Shown here in pieces: positions 49,690-59,694 of a DNA stretch of 64,000 bases. The stretch covers positions 3,658,001 through 3,722,000 of the forward strand of contig PZJY01000001.1 of NCBI GenBank assembly GCA_031472005.1, read 5' to 3'. The stretch is from Tetracladium setigerum. Its lineage: Eukaryota; Ascomycota; Leotiomycetes; Helotiales. Below the pieces are notes generated by a model, which made no database searches, was not told where the DNA came from, and worked only from the letters and a program-made list of their open reading frames with translations. The stretch's first letter is position 1; every line of letters starts with the position of its first letter. The position numbers and the translations under genes are program-made.

Positions 49690-50673
49690 TCATCCCAAAG
49701 ACACAGAACTTAGTCCAGTGTACATAATTGAAGGATCGTAACCCCATTCACGCTCATACTTCATCTTCCCTTCTTGTAGCTTTCGTTCAATATCCTCCTT
49801 TTTTCTTACGTCACCTCTTCTTTCAGCATCCTCGATATTTTGTTGGTACCGTGCAAAAATCCTTTTCGCATTCTCTTGACGGTATACCGTATTTGCGGCC
49901 TTGATACATTCGTCCCTTCGAAAGATCGCAATATTTGGCCATCCATGATCTTGGAAAACCTTCTTGATGGGCTACAGTGAATAAAATCAGTTACAAACTC
50001 GTCTTGAAATATTTACACCAAAACTTACTGTAATCTCAGCTTGGCCAGATTGGTATACTCGGTGTTCTGCTTCGTCTGGAACTCCCTTTACACGAGGCAA
50101 CGGAATTAACTCGAGCGAAGTAAATTTACGATGGAGCTCGTCAAAGTACTTTTCGATAGAAACTGGGGTGTACCATAGCCACGGAGGTTCTCGCTGGCCT
50201 GTCTCCACGACTTCCTTATTCCAGGTGGCTCCGTCGCCGAAAGGGTACAACTTGCCAGTTTGAGTATCAATCAATAAAGCCTCTGAATTGCTACCGTCGG
50301 TCAAACAAATCATTCCGGGTTCTGGTAGCGATTCAAACGGCATGGACAACAATATCACCAAGGAATTGTGCTGTGCAAAAGTTTCGGCCAGAGTATCATC
50401 CCACCTCCGACCAAGATATTTTATCGGTTTGGTATCGGGCATAATTTCGTAGACCTTCTCCAGATATGGAAGATGTCTCAGGAGGTCAATGACTGTCTCG
50501 GTTCTATCCAGGATACGGAGAGATTTAGCGTCAATCTGCGTATCGTCCCATCCTCCAGGTGGTGCTCGAAGAATGTTCGAATCTTCCATATATCCCATTT
50601 TCACAAGCGTCTCGTAAAGACGTGTAACACAGCGGACGACAACGTCGCGGTTGTATTCTGGAATTGCCTCCAT
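49690..50673 (-). CDS. uncharacterised 308-aa intracellular protein next to the chitinase-LysM pair
   Basis: Two exons (50029-50673, 49690-49971) with a GT-AG intron give 308 residues and no signal peptide or membrane segment. The N-terminus is helical (YNRDVVVRCVTRLYETLVKMGY), then PPGGWDDTQI...LRILDRTETVIDLLRHLPYLE. A central beta-rich part follows (MICLTDGSNSEALLIDTQTGKLYPFGDGA), then PPWLWYTPVSIEKYFDELHRKF and a basic, coiled C-terminus. It resembles a widespread fungal family without known function. The central part, a small ligand-binding-like sheet with a 'DTQTG' turn, recalls SMI1/KNR4 (SUKH) folds; that is a guess. A cytosolic protein beside a toxin-like gene makes it a candidate partner or immunity protein, untested. 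It converges tail-to-tail on the LysM gene. Confidence 0.7.
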
Positions 50674-50829
50674 GTTTGTGGTTGGAAGCTAGTTAGAAGC
50701 TAGCACGCGATAGTTTGTCGTCTCTGGAAATATTTGGGGGTAAGGGAGTCTGTCAAGAAAGAAACGGCTTGTCTTGATATCGTAGGGGTTTTTGTGAGGG
50801 CATTGATGTTTTGGAGATAGATAGGGCTG

Positions 50830-50837
50830 TATTTATA
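50830..50837 (-). promoter_or_regulatory. TATA box of the 308-aa gene
   Basis: TATAAATA on the minus strand, about 157 bases upstream of the ATG at 50673; a canonical match. Confidence 0.5.
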
Positions 50838-51068
50838 GCTCGCTAGGGCTGTGGGTCATGTGGTACGGAGGTCCATTTTCCCGAGCCAATAAATAGTACG
50901 GGAAATAGAGGAGAAGGGGGTAGAAGGGACGGGGGGACGAGGGACGGGGGACCAAGAACTGTGCCCGAAAGTTGAGGGGATCTCAATTTTGATACTCTCA
51001 CGTTCTCATTTTCTCTATCACCTGATAGGCATATTGAGATTATATGCGCAATACTTGAATTTCCTCAA
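50838..51068. other. intergenic, G-rich tract
   Basis: A GGGGGACGAGGGACGGGGGACC purine tract lies at about 50930-50952. No gene was seen. Confidence 0.5.
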
Positions 51069-51290
51069 GTGAGAGTCGGGAGTGCCTTTGTATTGTTATT
51101 TGCTATGTCCTAGATTGGATGTTATAAAACATCCTCGTTCCGCATGTCTCCAAAAACCCAGACCAGCTGCAAATATTCGAACTATGCAAATTTCAAAAGG
51201 TAGTCTATTAAGGCCAATAAATTCTATCAAAATAGCGAATATGTGCATGCTCCCACTCCGTGCTAAGTCCGAAATTCGCTAGAGCCGTGA
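51069..51290 (-). pseudogene. relic of a second chitinase 3' end plus its 3' flank (copy B)
   Basis: 51069-51178 matches the flank at 41774-41910. Further on, AGCGAATATGTGCATG at about 51233 resembles the chitinase stop-codon region (AGCGAATCATTGCGTATG, 41976). GAGCCGTGAAGTTCATAT at about 51281 resembles 42527-42543, where the chitinase encodes MNFAAMP. Order and orientation are kept but the frame is gone and large parts are deleted. The simplest reading is a decayed duplicate of the chitinase 3' end. Matches were made by eye. Confidence 0.5.
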
Positions 51291-51514
51291 AGTTCATATA
51301 GCGTAACTAATCATTAATTAATCCCAACATGCACAAGTCGTCTATGTGCCCATCCAATATCGTCAAAATTAAGTCTCTCACACACTTGTCCTTCTAGTGA
51401 GAGGAGGAGATGTGGGAATCGCTTCTCCCATATATCCAGACCGAGTCCAAATCCTCACATCAAATCATCACCTCCGATAATAATCCCTCCTCCTCCCATC
51501 CCCATCCCTCTCAA

Positions 51515-52145
51515 CTACCCTCTCCCTCTCATGTATAATTCTCTGACTACTCCCCTCGGACTCCCTTGGTCTCCATAGCCAATTCTCTCCCTCGGCACCT
51601 CCTCCGTCACAATCCTATCCGGCCCATTCACATACCTATACGTTTCGAACTCCTCCCTCGGCGGCGGCGGCTGAGGTGCTCTAATCCTCTCCCTCTCCCT
51701 CTCTATATAAACTTCCTCTCTACTCCCCCTCTCACTCGAACTCTTCTTTCTTCTATGTCGTCTTGGCTCGCTCACAGACACGCTGACGTGAGACGGGTCT
51801 TCTTCGACGCTGATGAATTCTACGCGGGTGGGTTGAGGGAGGGGAGCAGGTGGTGGTGGGGGTGGAGGTGTAATGGGTCGGATTATGGGCGTTGAGACTC
51901 GCGGGGGAGGAGGGGGACTTCGATGATGGTCACTGGTGGTGGGTCGCGGCGTCGCGTGGTGATTGTTTCGGAGACGTGCCGCCGTGAGTGTGAGTGTCGA
52001 CGTCCGGAGGGGCGAGGCGCGAAGGTTACGTCTTCTTCCCAGGCGGGACGGGCTGGGAGGAGGAGGGAGAGTTAGTTTGAAATTGGGTTGGGTTGGGTTG
52101 GATTGATGGGGAGGAGTGTAGGGACTCACAGCGGACGAGACACAT
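51515..52145 (-). CDS. hypothetical Arg/Pro-rich protein (one-base frameshift)
   Basis: A short first exon (52132-52145, ATGTGTCTCGTCCGCT-type start) is joined through an intron with branch CTAAC and acceptor CCTCCCAG near 52048 to a charged, Arg-rich frame. That frame begins RPAWEEDVTFAPRPSGRRHSHSRRH and includes ETITTRRRDPPPVTIIEVP. It then needs one extra base in the G5/G5 tract (51903-51916, C-run in sense) to reach the frame PRVSTPIIRPITPP...RVEFISVEEDP, which ends VVRELYMRGRG at 51515. It resembles the disordered N-terminal part of fungal DUF8035-type proteins, but the DUF8035 block itself is not seen. Intron 1 holds a (TTGGG)n run at 52083-52100. Function unknown; probably nuclear and disordered. 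Confidence 0.45.
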
Positions 52146-52956
52146 CGTTTATTCAAGGGGTTTCTTTTGTGCGCGCAAGTCGTGTAGGAGAAGATTCGGC
52201 TGTGGGAATGGAAAATCAAAAGCTTGATGGTGGTGAGGGTCGTATGATCCAGTGTTGCCGCAAGAAGAATTGAGGATATACTTGAGCAGAGCCTAGAGGT
52301 GTGGAGAGTTGGCGGGGTGGGAGGGGAAATGACCGCTGACGCAATTGAAGGGGAAAGGGCGGAAATATATACAGAGAAAGGCAAAAGCAAAAGGAAAAAA
52401 GGGCATTAACAGAAGGGAGTTATGCGCTTATTTTGCTTCGGACTTGCACGCATGTCGCATGACGATGGCCGGCTCTTTTACCTGCAGAAGTTGGAGGAGT
52501 TGGTGGCTGTTGGAGGTGTTGAATCAAGGAACACAGCCCTGCCATCTCACCGCACCTCGCTTGTGGCGGGGTGACCCCTGTTGATCCGAATCTGTCAGGT
52601 GACAGGAAGAAAGTGGAGGTTGACTTGGCAGAGTAAACTACGATACATACTGTACGCGAGATATTCAACAAGTGGCATGTAGGCAAGTAGATTTGCTAAA
52701 GCTAGATAAACATGATCCATAGCAAGGCTGGGTGTATCGACATCTGAATCTTGACAGCCAGTTTGTGCTCCTATAACATCACCCCAACCTTCCCGAAGCT
52801 AGTGTAAGACATAACCCATCGCGAAATCCTCCTGTATTGATACAATGCAACTTCTAGTTCTCCGGAATGTCTTGACCATCTCGAATAGCAGCTCTTGAAT
52901 AGGTAATTTAGATCGAAGAAACAAAAATCAAATCACCATGCTACCAGATTGACTCA
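52146..52956. other. intergenic, no gene seen
   Basis: Lies between the start of the Arg/Pro-rich gene and the 3' end of MSH4. Short frames show no support. Confidence 0.5.
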
Positions 52957-55900
52957 TTATGACCCCTCAGTATCATCCGCCGAATCTTCAGAGGATATCT
53001 CAACGATCTCTTCGACATCGCTACTCACTTGGGCATCTTCAATTGCTTCCATGCGTGCGATAAACTCAGCTTGCAAGCTTTTCAGAAAATTTCGAAGTGG
53101 CTCGCCATCCATCGGCCCCGCAGCGAGCCCTTCCAGCTGATCCTTTAGAGCCAATAGTAGCTTTCTCCTGTTCGCAATTGCTGATTGTTTGGATGCAGCT
53201 TTTTTCTGCGCAATTTGGTTTTCGAGGAGTTTGGACACCTCTTCCGCTACACGAAGAACCCCGACAGGGAGGTTTACGACTCGCGCGAGTTGTAAACCAT
53301 AATTTTTCTCTCTGAGAAATCCGTCGTCGATTTTGTAGAGCATCGTCATCGTGTTTTCGTTTATTTCCACAGCCAAATGCATATTTACCACACCATCTCG
53401 CTGATGGAGTATCTGCGCTACAGATTATTAGTAGTATATTCTAGAAGGGTCTATCAACCCACCAAGTTCCAGAAAATGGGTGGCAAAGAAAACAATGGCT
53501 TTGCTGTCTACCAAAGCTTCTGCAATGCTCAAAGCTATTGCAAGACCATCCCGCGTGCTAGTTCCTCTCCCAAGCTCATCAATGATCGCTAAACTTCTCT
53601 TGTTGATATTTCTAGATTCTGTCAGCCTCCTTGGTTCGATCAAGAAATGGAAGGGATTAACCTCAGAATGAAAGCCGCCTCCCTCATCTCCGCAGCAAAA
53701 GAAGACACATTAGCTTCGACGCAGTCATCCATAGAAACCCGAGCAAATAGCTGGTGAATGATCGTGAAAGATGCATAGGCGGCAGGGACAAAGCTGCCAA
53801 CCTGGGCCATCACGCTCATGAGTGCGACAGATCGGATGTATGTACTCTTGCCGCTTGAATTGGCGCCTGTGAGAATTTGAAATCTTTCCTTTTGAGCTGC
53901 GAAAACATCATTGGGAACAAACTTTTCCTTTTTCTGGATCTGTGGGAAAGTCATTTAGTCAACAATTTTTTCAAGTTCTGGAAGTTGAGAGATTCCAACC
54001 TTCTCCTTGATTGGATGACGGCCTGATTTAATGGCAATACGTCCAGCTATCTCAGGCCGCACATACTCGTCTCCACTGGTAGCCAATTGACTGAATCCTG
54101 CAATCATGTCAAGCAGTGCGACACTCTCACATAGTCTGAATAGAATTGGTATTTGTCCACGGATGTCTTCAAGCAGATTCTGGATGGTTTTGTCGCTCAT
54201 CAGAATCACCTCCTGGTGGGAGTCTTCGATTCTTTGATTGAATTTCATCAACTCAATGGTCTGGCATTCGATGTAGCCCTTCTTCCAATAACGGTTAACC
54301 AGAACGGCTGGGATGGTTCTTCCATCAAACTCCTCCTTCGGAACCTTCAGGTAGTACTTGCGAGAGTTATCGTACTTGGTCTCTACACTCATTTCGTACT
54401 CCTCTCCCAAGAGATCAGTAAATGGAAGTGGGTTTGATGAGTTTTACATACGGTTAATCCTACTGACATGTTGGTGGATGTCTTCAGTGGCTTCCTTGAA
54501 GATCTGGCGGGCAACATCCAGTAGCCCACTCACTCCCGACTTTCAATGTCAGTAGATTCATCTGTGCAGAGAAGTACATATTACCTTAACAGCATAGGTT
54601 CTTTGATTCCGGAGATCCAGTGGTTTCTTTTGGAAAGTGACATCCTCGTTGATGACTTCTTGGATAAGTCTCATGGTTGGGCTAAAACTCTCGATCCGAC
54701 AATGGTCTCGAATTTGGGTCAGAAGCTCGGATCGAGCACCCGCCAACGCTTCATACAATGGGGTTATAGCTTGAAGAAATTGCTTCAGCATGAGAATTTT
54801 GTTGATAGACTGCTCCATATAGTCCATGGTCAAGTTTTTTGGAACAATGATCAACTGGGAACAGGTGTGAGTGGGAAGAAGAAATCTTGCCATAGGGAGC
54901 TCACCCAGGACAACACTTTCTCAACGTCGAGTATTGGAGCAAGAACTAGATCGTACGTATTTCAGGAAGAGTGGTATACACCAAGGAGGAGGAATCTAAC
55001 CTTGTCGGACTTGGGAAAACATGTCCTCCTTCGTAGTTAACTCTGCCACTGCTGCATACCGTTGTTCTAAGACATCTTGTTGGGTAGTTGGTTGAAGAAT
55101 ATTGCTCTTGAGAAGTCTTGATCCCATGGGTGTGCATGTTTCATTCATCAAGCCAAACAAACTCTCTTTCGATTTAGCGTTCTGGAGATTTTGGATAAGC
55201 TCCAGAGATTGAACTGTGGACAAGTCAATCAACATGGTGCCTTCTGAGGCCTGATACTTAATACGAAGTGAATGAAAAGCGAATACGAGTGACCAGTGCA
55301 TGTCGATATGTTTGATGGCCTGTATTGAGAGAAGGAAAATGAATCAGATTAGTGGTAATGGGGGAGGTAGGAAACCATCGACATACTGCGGCAAAGCAAC
55401 ATGTTGCGAAATAATTGCCGCCAATCGAAATCTTAGTAGCTTCAACATCGTCTTCAAATGCCAATTGGGAGATATTCTCAAGTCCGGCAACTTCTGACCA
55501 ATACCTACGATCGACAGAATGGATTCTGACACCTGGAATGTTTTCCTCGATGACTTGATACATCTTGGATTTGGGATTCGGAGGTGCACTGGGGGCACCG
55601 ATGAGAATCTCCGTTGGTTCAAACACCTGGATCTTGTTGATGGTTCTGACATAGAATTGCGTGTCGCAGATTTGACTGAGAACCGCTTCACCGGTGGAAA
55701 TATTGACGAATGCCAATCCAACCGTCGGGGTAACTCCTCGTCCCTCACTGACGGCACAGATAATTTTCTGAGATTCTGCGGTACTGAAAACAGAGGGAGC
55801 TCGAGATCGCCGTCCTGTAGTCGTGCTGGGGCGAGTCATACTGTGACTATTTCCGTACACATTTGGAGAAGACACAGTACGTGCATCTTGATAGGCGGTT

Positions 55901-56097
55901 GATGTATCATGCGTGCTGTATGCTGTCGATGGACGAGCGAGATGTCGGGACATAGACGTGGTGCTATAGGCCGTTGATGGACGTTCAAGAATTTGATGGG
56001 TTCCAGTCTGACGAGACGAAGATATATCGCTGTAAGATGTAGACGGGCGAGCCGGTCGGGATAGACCCGAGGATCCTGAAATGCTCATGCCAGACAT
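52957..56097 (-). CDS. MSH4: MutS homolog 4, meiotic crossover protein
   Basis: Nine exons (first 55387-56097, last 52957-53417) sum to 906 residues with no frame break. A Ser/Thr/Arg-rich N-terminal extension with RPSTAYST repeats precedes the MutS connector (GLAFVNISTGEAVLSQICDTQFYVRT), lever and clamp. The ATPase has Walker A LTGANSSGKSTYIRSVALM, a VSSFAAEMREAAFIL signature, Walker B LAIIDELGRGTST and ATHFLEL. The mismatch-recognition N-domain is absent, as expected for MSH4. MSH4-MSH5 stabilises Holliday junctions and promotes interfering crossovers in meiotic nuclei. One exon is only 41 nt (54905-54945), and the exon at 54452-54539 is entered through an AAG acceptor. MSH4 is divergent from RSA4, sharing about 445 bases. 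Confidence 0.95.
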
Positions 56098-56542
56098 GTT
56101 GGGAATGAGATCGCATCAGTTGATAGAGTCGGCGAAGGAGAGCTTAAGTTAGTGCTGGGGGGTTGTTAATTGTGATATCAATTGCTGCCTATTTCAAGAC
56201 AGTGTTATGGAGAGATGATTTTATCTCCATCAATACTTTCATGATGGGTCAGAAGTTGATTTTTCTATGGAGGATCAAAACGACGTAGAGATGTCGTTGC
56301 GGAATTCGCAAGGCTGCCAAGATATTCGAAAAGGTCTTCTCATTGGTCGACCGTTTGCCCCCCTCAAGGCTGAGAATTTCGAGTTCTCAAAATTATTTTC
56401 TTTGGAGTTCGCTGCAGCAGACATCCACAGACAGAAATCCTTATTTCTGAGCTTCTCTTCCAACCCCAAGCCACGAGTCTGTTCGCTGATCACAAGAATT
56501 CTATCAAAGAAACTGTTCTGTTTTTTGCACTGATTTAGAGAG
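56098..56542. other. divergent promoter region MSH4 / RSA4
   Basis: 445 bases between start codons. The long frames crossing it on both strands are open by chance. No clear TATA box was seen, as expected for a housekeeping gene. Confidence 0.45.
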
Positions 56543-58210
56543 ATGTCGACAGTTCTACCCCCACCCAGCAAGCGGCAACGCACTGAGGCTGCTGATAGAG
56601 CAAGACAACAACAGGATATTGAGGTGATTCCAAGTGATGCAGGGAGTTTGAGAATACAATTCTTCGACGAAACAACCGGCCTACCAATCGGGCAAGGCCC
56701 AGTTTTGGTACCAGTCGCAGATGCAACTCCCAAAAACCTAGAACTTCTTCTGAATGCTCTTCAAGGACATGTGAGAAAAGTAAAACATTCCCATATACAA
56801 CCTATTTCTAATCTCGCTTGTAGGAGTCGTCCGAGTATATCCCATACCGATTCACACTTCCCGTACCAGAGAAGAAGGGCACCGAAATCATCACAACCGC
56901 ATTTCCAACAAACGTCTGGAAGACGCTCATAAACCCAGGCTTGATCAGCACAGAAGAAGTGCAAAACATCTCCGCCGCACCACAGGCAGTTTTCAGAGTC
57001 CAAGCTGTCTCACGATGCGCATCAACGATACCTGGTCATGGAGAGGCCATCTTAGCGACACAATTCTCACCAAAAACCTCCTCGAGAATGGTCAGTGGAA
57101 GTGGGGACAACACTGCACGGATATGGGATTGTGATACCGGTACTCCAGTTCATACTTTGAAAGGTCATACTAGTTGGGTACTAGCAGTGAGTTGGTCACC
57201 AGACGAGTCGAGGATAGCTACTGGAAGTATGGATAACACCGTACGGATATGGGATCCTAAGACTGGAAAGCAATTGGGAAATCCTATGAAGGGCCATTCG
57301 AAATGGGTGACGAGCTTGGCTTGGGAGCCATACCACGCTCAGAAGGCTGGAGAGCCGCGTCTAGCATCCGCATCAAAAGACGCAACAGTGAGAGTGTGGT
57401 CTACGAATCAACAGACTATTGAGCTGGTATTGAGCGGTCACAAGGGCTCGGTCTCATGTGTAAAATGGGGAGGAACTGGATTCATTTACACTGGATCTCA
57501 CGACAAGACCATTAAAGTATGGAATGCAACCGATGGAACCCTCGCCCATTCGCTTAACACCCACGCACACTGGGTCAATCACCTCGCCCTCTCAACAGAT
57601 TTCGTTCTTCGTACCTCTTACCACGATCACACCGGTCAAATTCCAACATCCGACGAAGCCAAGGTTGCCAAAGCGAAAGAGCGTTTCCTCAAAGCAGCAA
57701 CCATACAAGGCGATGTTGTCGAGAGATTGGTATCTGCTAGTGACGATTTCACTATGTACCTCTGGGAGCCATCAAAAGGAACGAAGCCAGTTGCACGAAT
57801 GCTAGGGCATCAAAAACAAGTCAACCATGTCACGTTCTCTCCTGATGGATTATTAATCGCCTCTTCTGGTTTCGATAACCACACGAAGATCTGGAACGCC
57901 AGAGATGGAAAGTTCATCAATACTTTGAGAGGTCATGTTGCGCCTGTGTACCAGTGCGCTTTCAGTCCAGATTCGAGATTGTTAGTTACGGGAAGCAAGG
58001 ACACAACGTTGAAGGTGTGGGATATGAGGACGCAAAAACTGGCTGTTGGTACGTTATCTTTTCCCATTTTTCTACATTAAGTCGGTCGTTAACATTTTTG
58101 TAGATCTTCCAGGACACAAAGACGAGGTATATGCTGTTGATTGGAGTCCAGATGGACAGAAAGTTGGAAGTGGAGGCAAAGACAAAGCCATCCGGGTTTG
58201 GAGACATTAA
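56543..58210 (+). CDS. RSA4: ribosome assembly protein Rsa4/NLE1 (Notchless)
   Basis: Exons 56543-56770, 56824-58048 and 58104-58210 encode 519 residues. An N-terminal NLE/ubiquitin-like domain (LRIQFFDETTGLPIGQGPVLVPVADATP...YRFTLPVP) precedes an eight-bladed WD40 propeller beginning GHGEAILATQFSPKTSSRMVSGSGDNTARIWD and ending AIRVWRH. The family works with the AAA+ ATPase Rea1/Mdn1 to mature and export the pre-60S ribosome in nucleolus and nucleoplasm. The MIDAS-contacting Glu lies in the NLE domain; I did not pinpoint it. All junctions fit. Length equals that of yeast Rsa4 (about 515). Confidence 0.95.
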
Positions 58211-58506
58211 GAAGAGACGTAATATGAAAATGAGACAGTGTTCAATCTCCTCAACAGTTCTTTCGCGTTCAAAATATTGTCCTTTTTTTGTGTTTTTTGC
58301 AATATCTATCATAACTGGGTATTTTTGTTTGATTTTGGCTAGCTTGTGTGCAGCTATCTTGAAAATATTTTATTTTGCTGATCGCAAATCTTCACAGACT
58401 ATGCTACCCACGCATTTCGGTCTTCTCATCTTTAATGATGAGAGATTTGTCAACAGCCCAATCAGAACTCACATCTAACCTCTGCAATTGAAGCATCTCT
58501 TTAGCT

Positions 58507-59494
58507 TCACAGATTCTTTTTGCCCTTCTTACTTCCAAGGCTGTTTACTTGATCATCTTCAAGTATGCCATTGACATTTCCATGAAGCCATTTCAGCATA
58601 ACCGTGCTTCCAGTCATCAAAAGCACAGCTACCCCGAAAAGCATAATTCTTTGAACAACGCTCATTTGGTCCATCATGGGATATGGATAGCTGTAGAAAT
58701 AATCAGCGAACAAGAAATATCTTCAAAAGCATTTCGCTTACAATCCATTGAATTTAAAACAGCGCTCGATCCAGAACCAGTAGCCAATCGCAATCGTTGT
58801 ACTCAACGACAGAGCAGGAAGAGCATTGATGGTCCATGGAGGTGATAGTAATAACAGATCAAGAACGAGGAGGATAGATGGCATGGCATGAAAGCCGACG
58901 TCAGCCCAGTTGGAGAGCTCTACCTCAGGAGGAATGAGCAGTTTCTTGTCGATTGCACTGATTGTCCAATACAGAATACTGATCAGAACTTCGAGTGGCG
59001 CGCTGCAAAGTGAAAGGGTATTTTTGATAGAGAAGAGAGTAGGATTGAGAGTAATGTCGGCGAGGAGACCTATGGTGAAAGTTGCGTATGCGACACTGAG
59101 GCCGAGAATTGTGAGATACCTTTGATGGAATTAGCCATAGACATCTGTATTTGCAATGAAGTAAAGTCAAAGGCTTTTCCAAACTTCTAAAACATATTAC
59201 TTATACATACTGAAAATGCCAGCCGTAAGATGCGTTTATAACAGATGGGAAATCGATTAAGTATTTGTATGATAACGAGAATGATACGATGCCCACGACA
59301 TGTACAAAAGCCGAAAACCCCCGAGAGGGGGAGGAAAGTCGTTGGAGAGGATGCTGAGCCATTAGGTGATCTGTGATAGGCGCCGCGGGGGTGGTATTGG
59401 ACAAGAAACTTCTGGATATTTCCTGTAAATTTGAAAGATTCAACTTGAACGTTGACAACAGGAATGTGAATATGAGACAGAGTGACCTGAGCAT
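58507..59494 (-). CDS. FAR-17a/AIG1-like integral membrane protein
   Basis: Exons 59211-59494, 58742-59119 and 58507-58690 encode 281 residues with about six hydrophobic segments: SAFVHVVGIVSFSLSYKYLIDF, LTILGLSVAYATFTIGLLAD, VLISILYWTISAIDKKLLIP, and a final YPYPMMDQMSVVQRIMLFGVAVLLMTGSTVML-type helix. The pattern matches the FAR-17a/AIG1/ADTRP family, which in animals includes threonine-type hydrolases of fatty-acid esters of hydroxy fatty acids; the conserved His (VGFHAMPSILLVLDLLLL) is present. In fungi the role is unstudied; ER membrane is likely. A basic C-terminus (KKGKKNL) fits an ER retention signal. Intron 1 (59120-59210) ends in AAAG. Confidence 0.75.
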
Positions 59495-59694
59495 GTGTAA
59501 GCTTTGAGCTCGGATTGGTCTGACGTCAGAAGATGGCTAGCCCAGGCTGGGACTAGCTCACAAACCCCTGGCAAATGCGAATGTTGCTTGGCAGCCTGCC
59601 TTCGTGGAAATCTTTCAGCCTCATTGGACTTATGTTGATTGATAGTTCCAGCAGAACTCCCCATTCCATCCAACAATCCCTTCACATCTGCACT

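Noticed and set aside
52083..52100. (TTGGG)n as a telomere-like repeat
   Set aside because: Only about four units, inside an intron far from any end; fungal telomeres are normally TTAGGG.
51515..52390. single 291-codon frame for the Arg/Pro-rich gene
   Set aside because: Its N-terminal 150 residues read through an intron and the wrong frame. A spliced model with one restored base gives more coherent protein.
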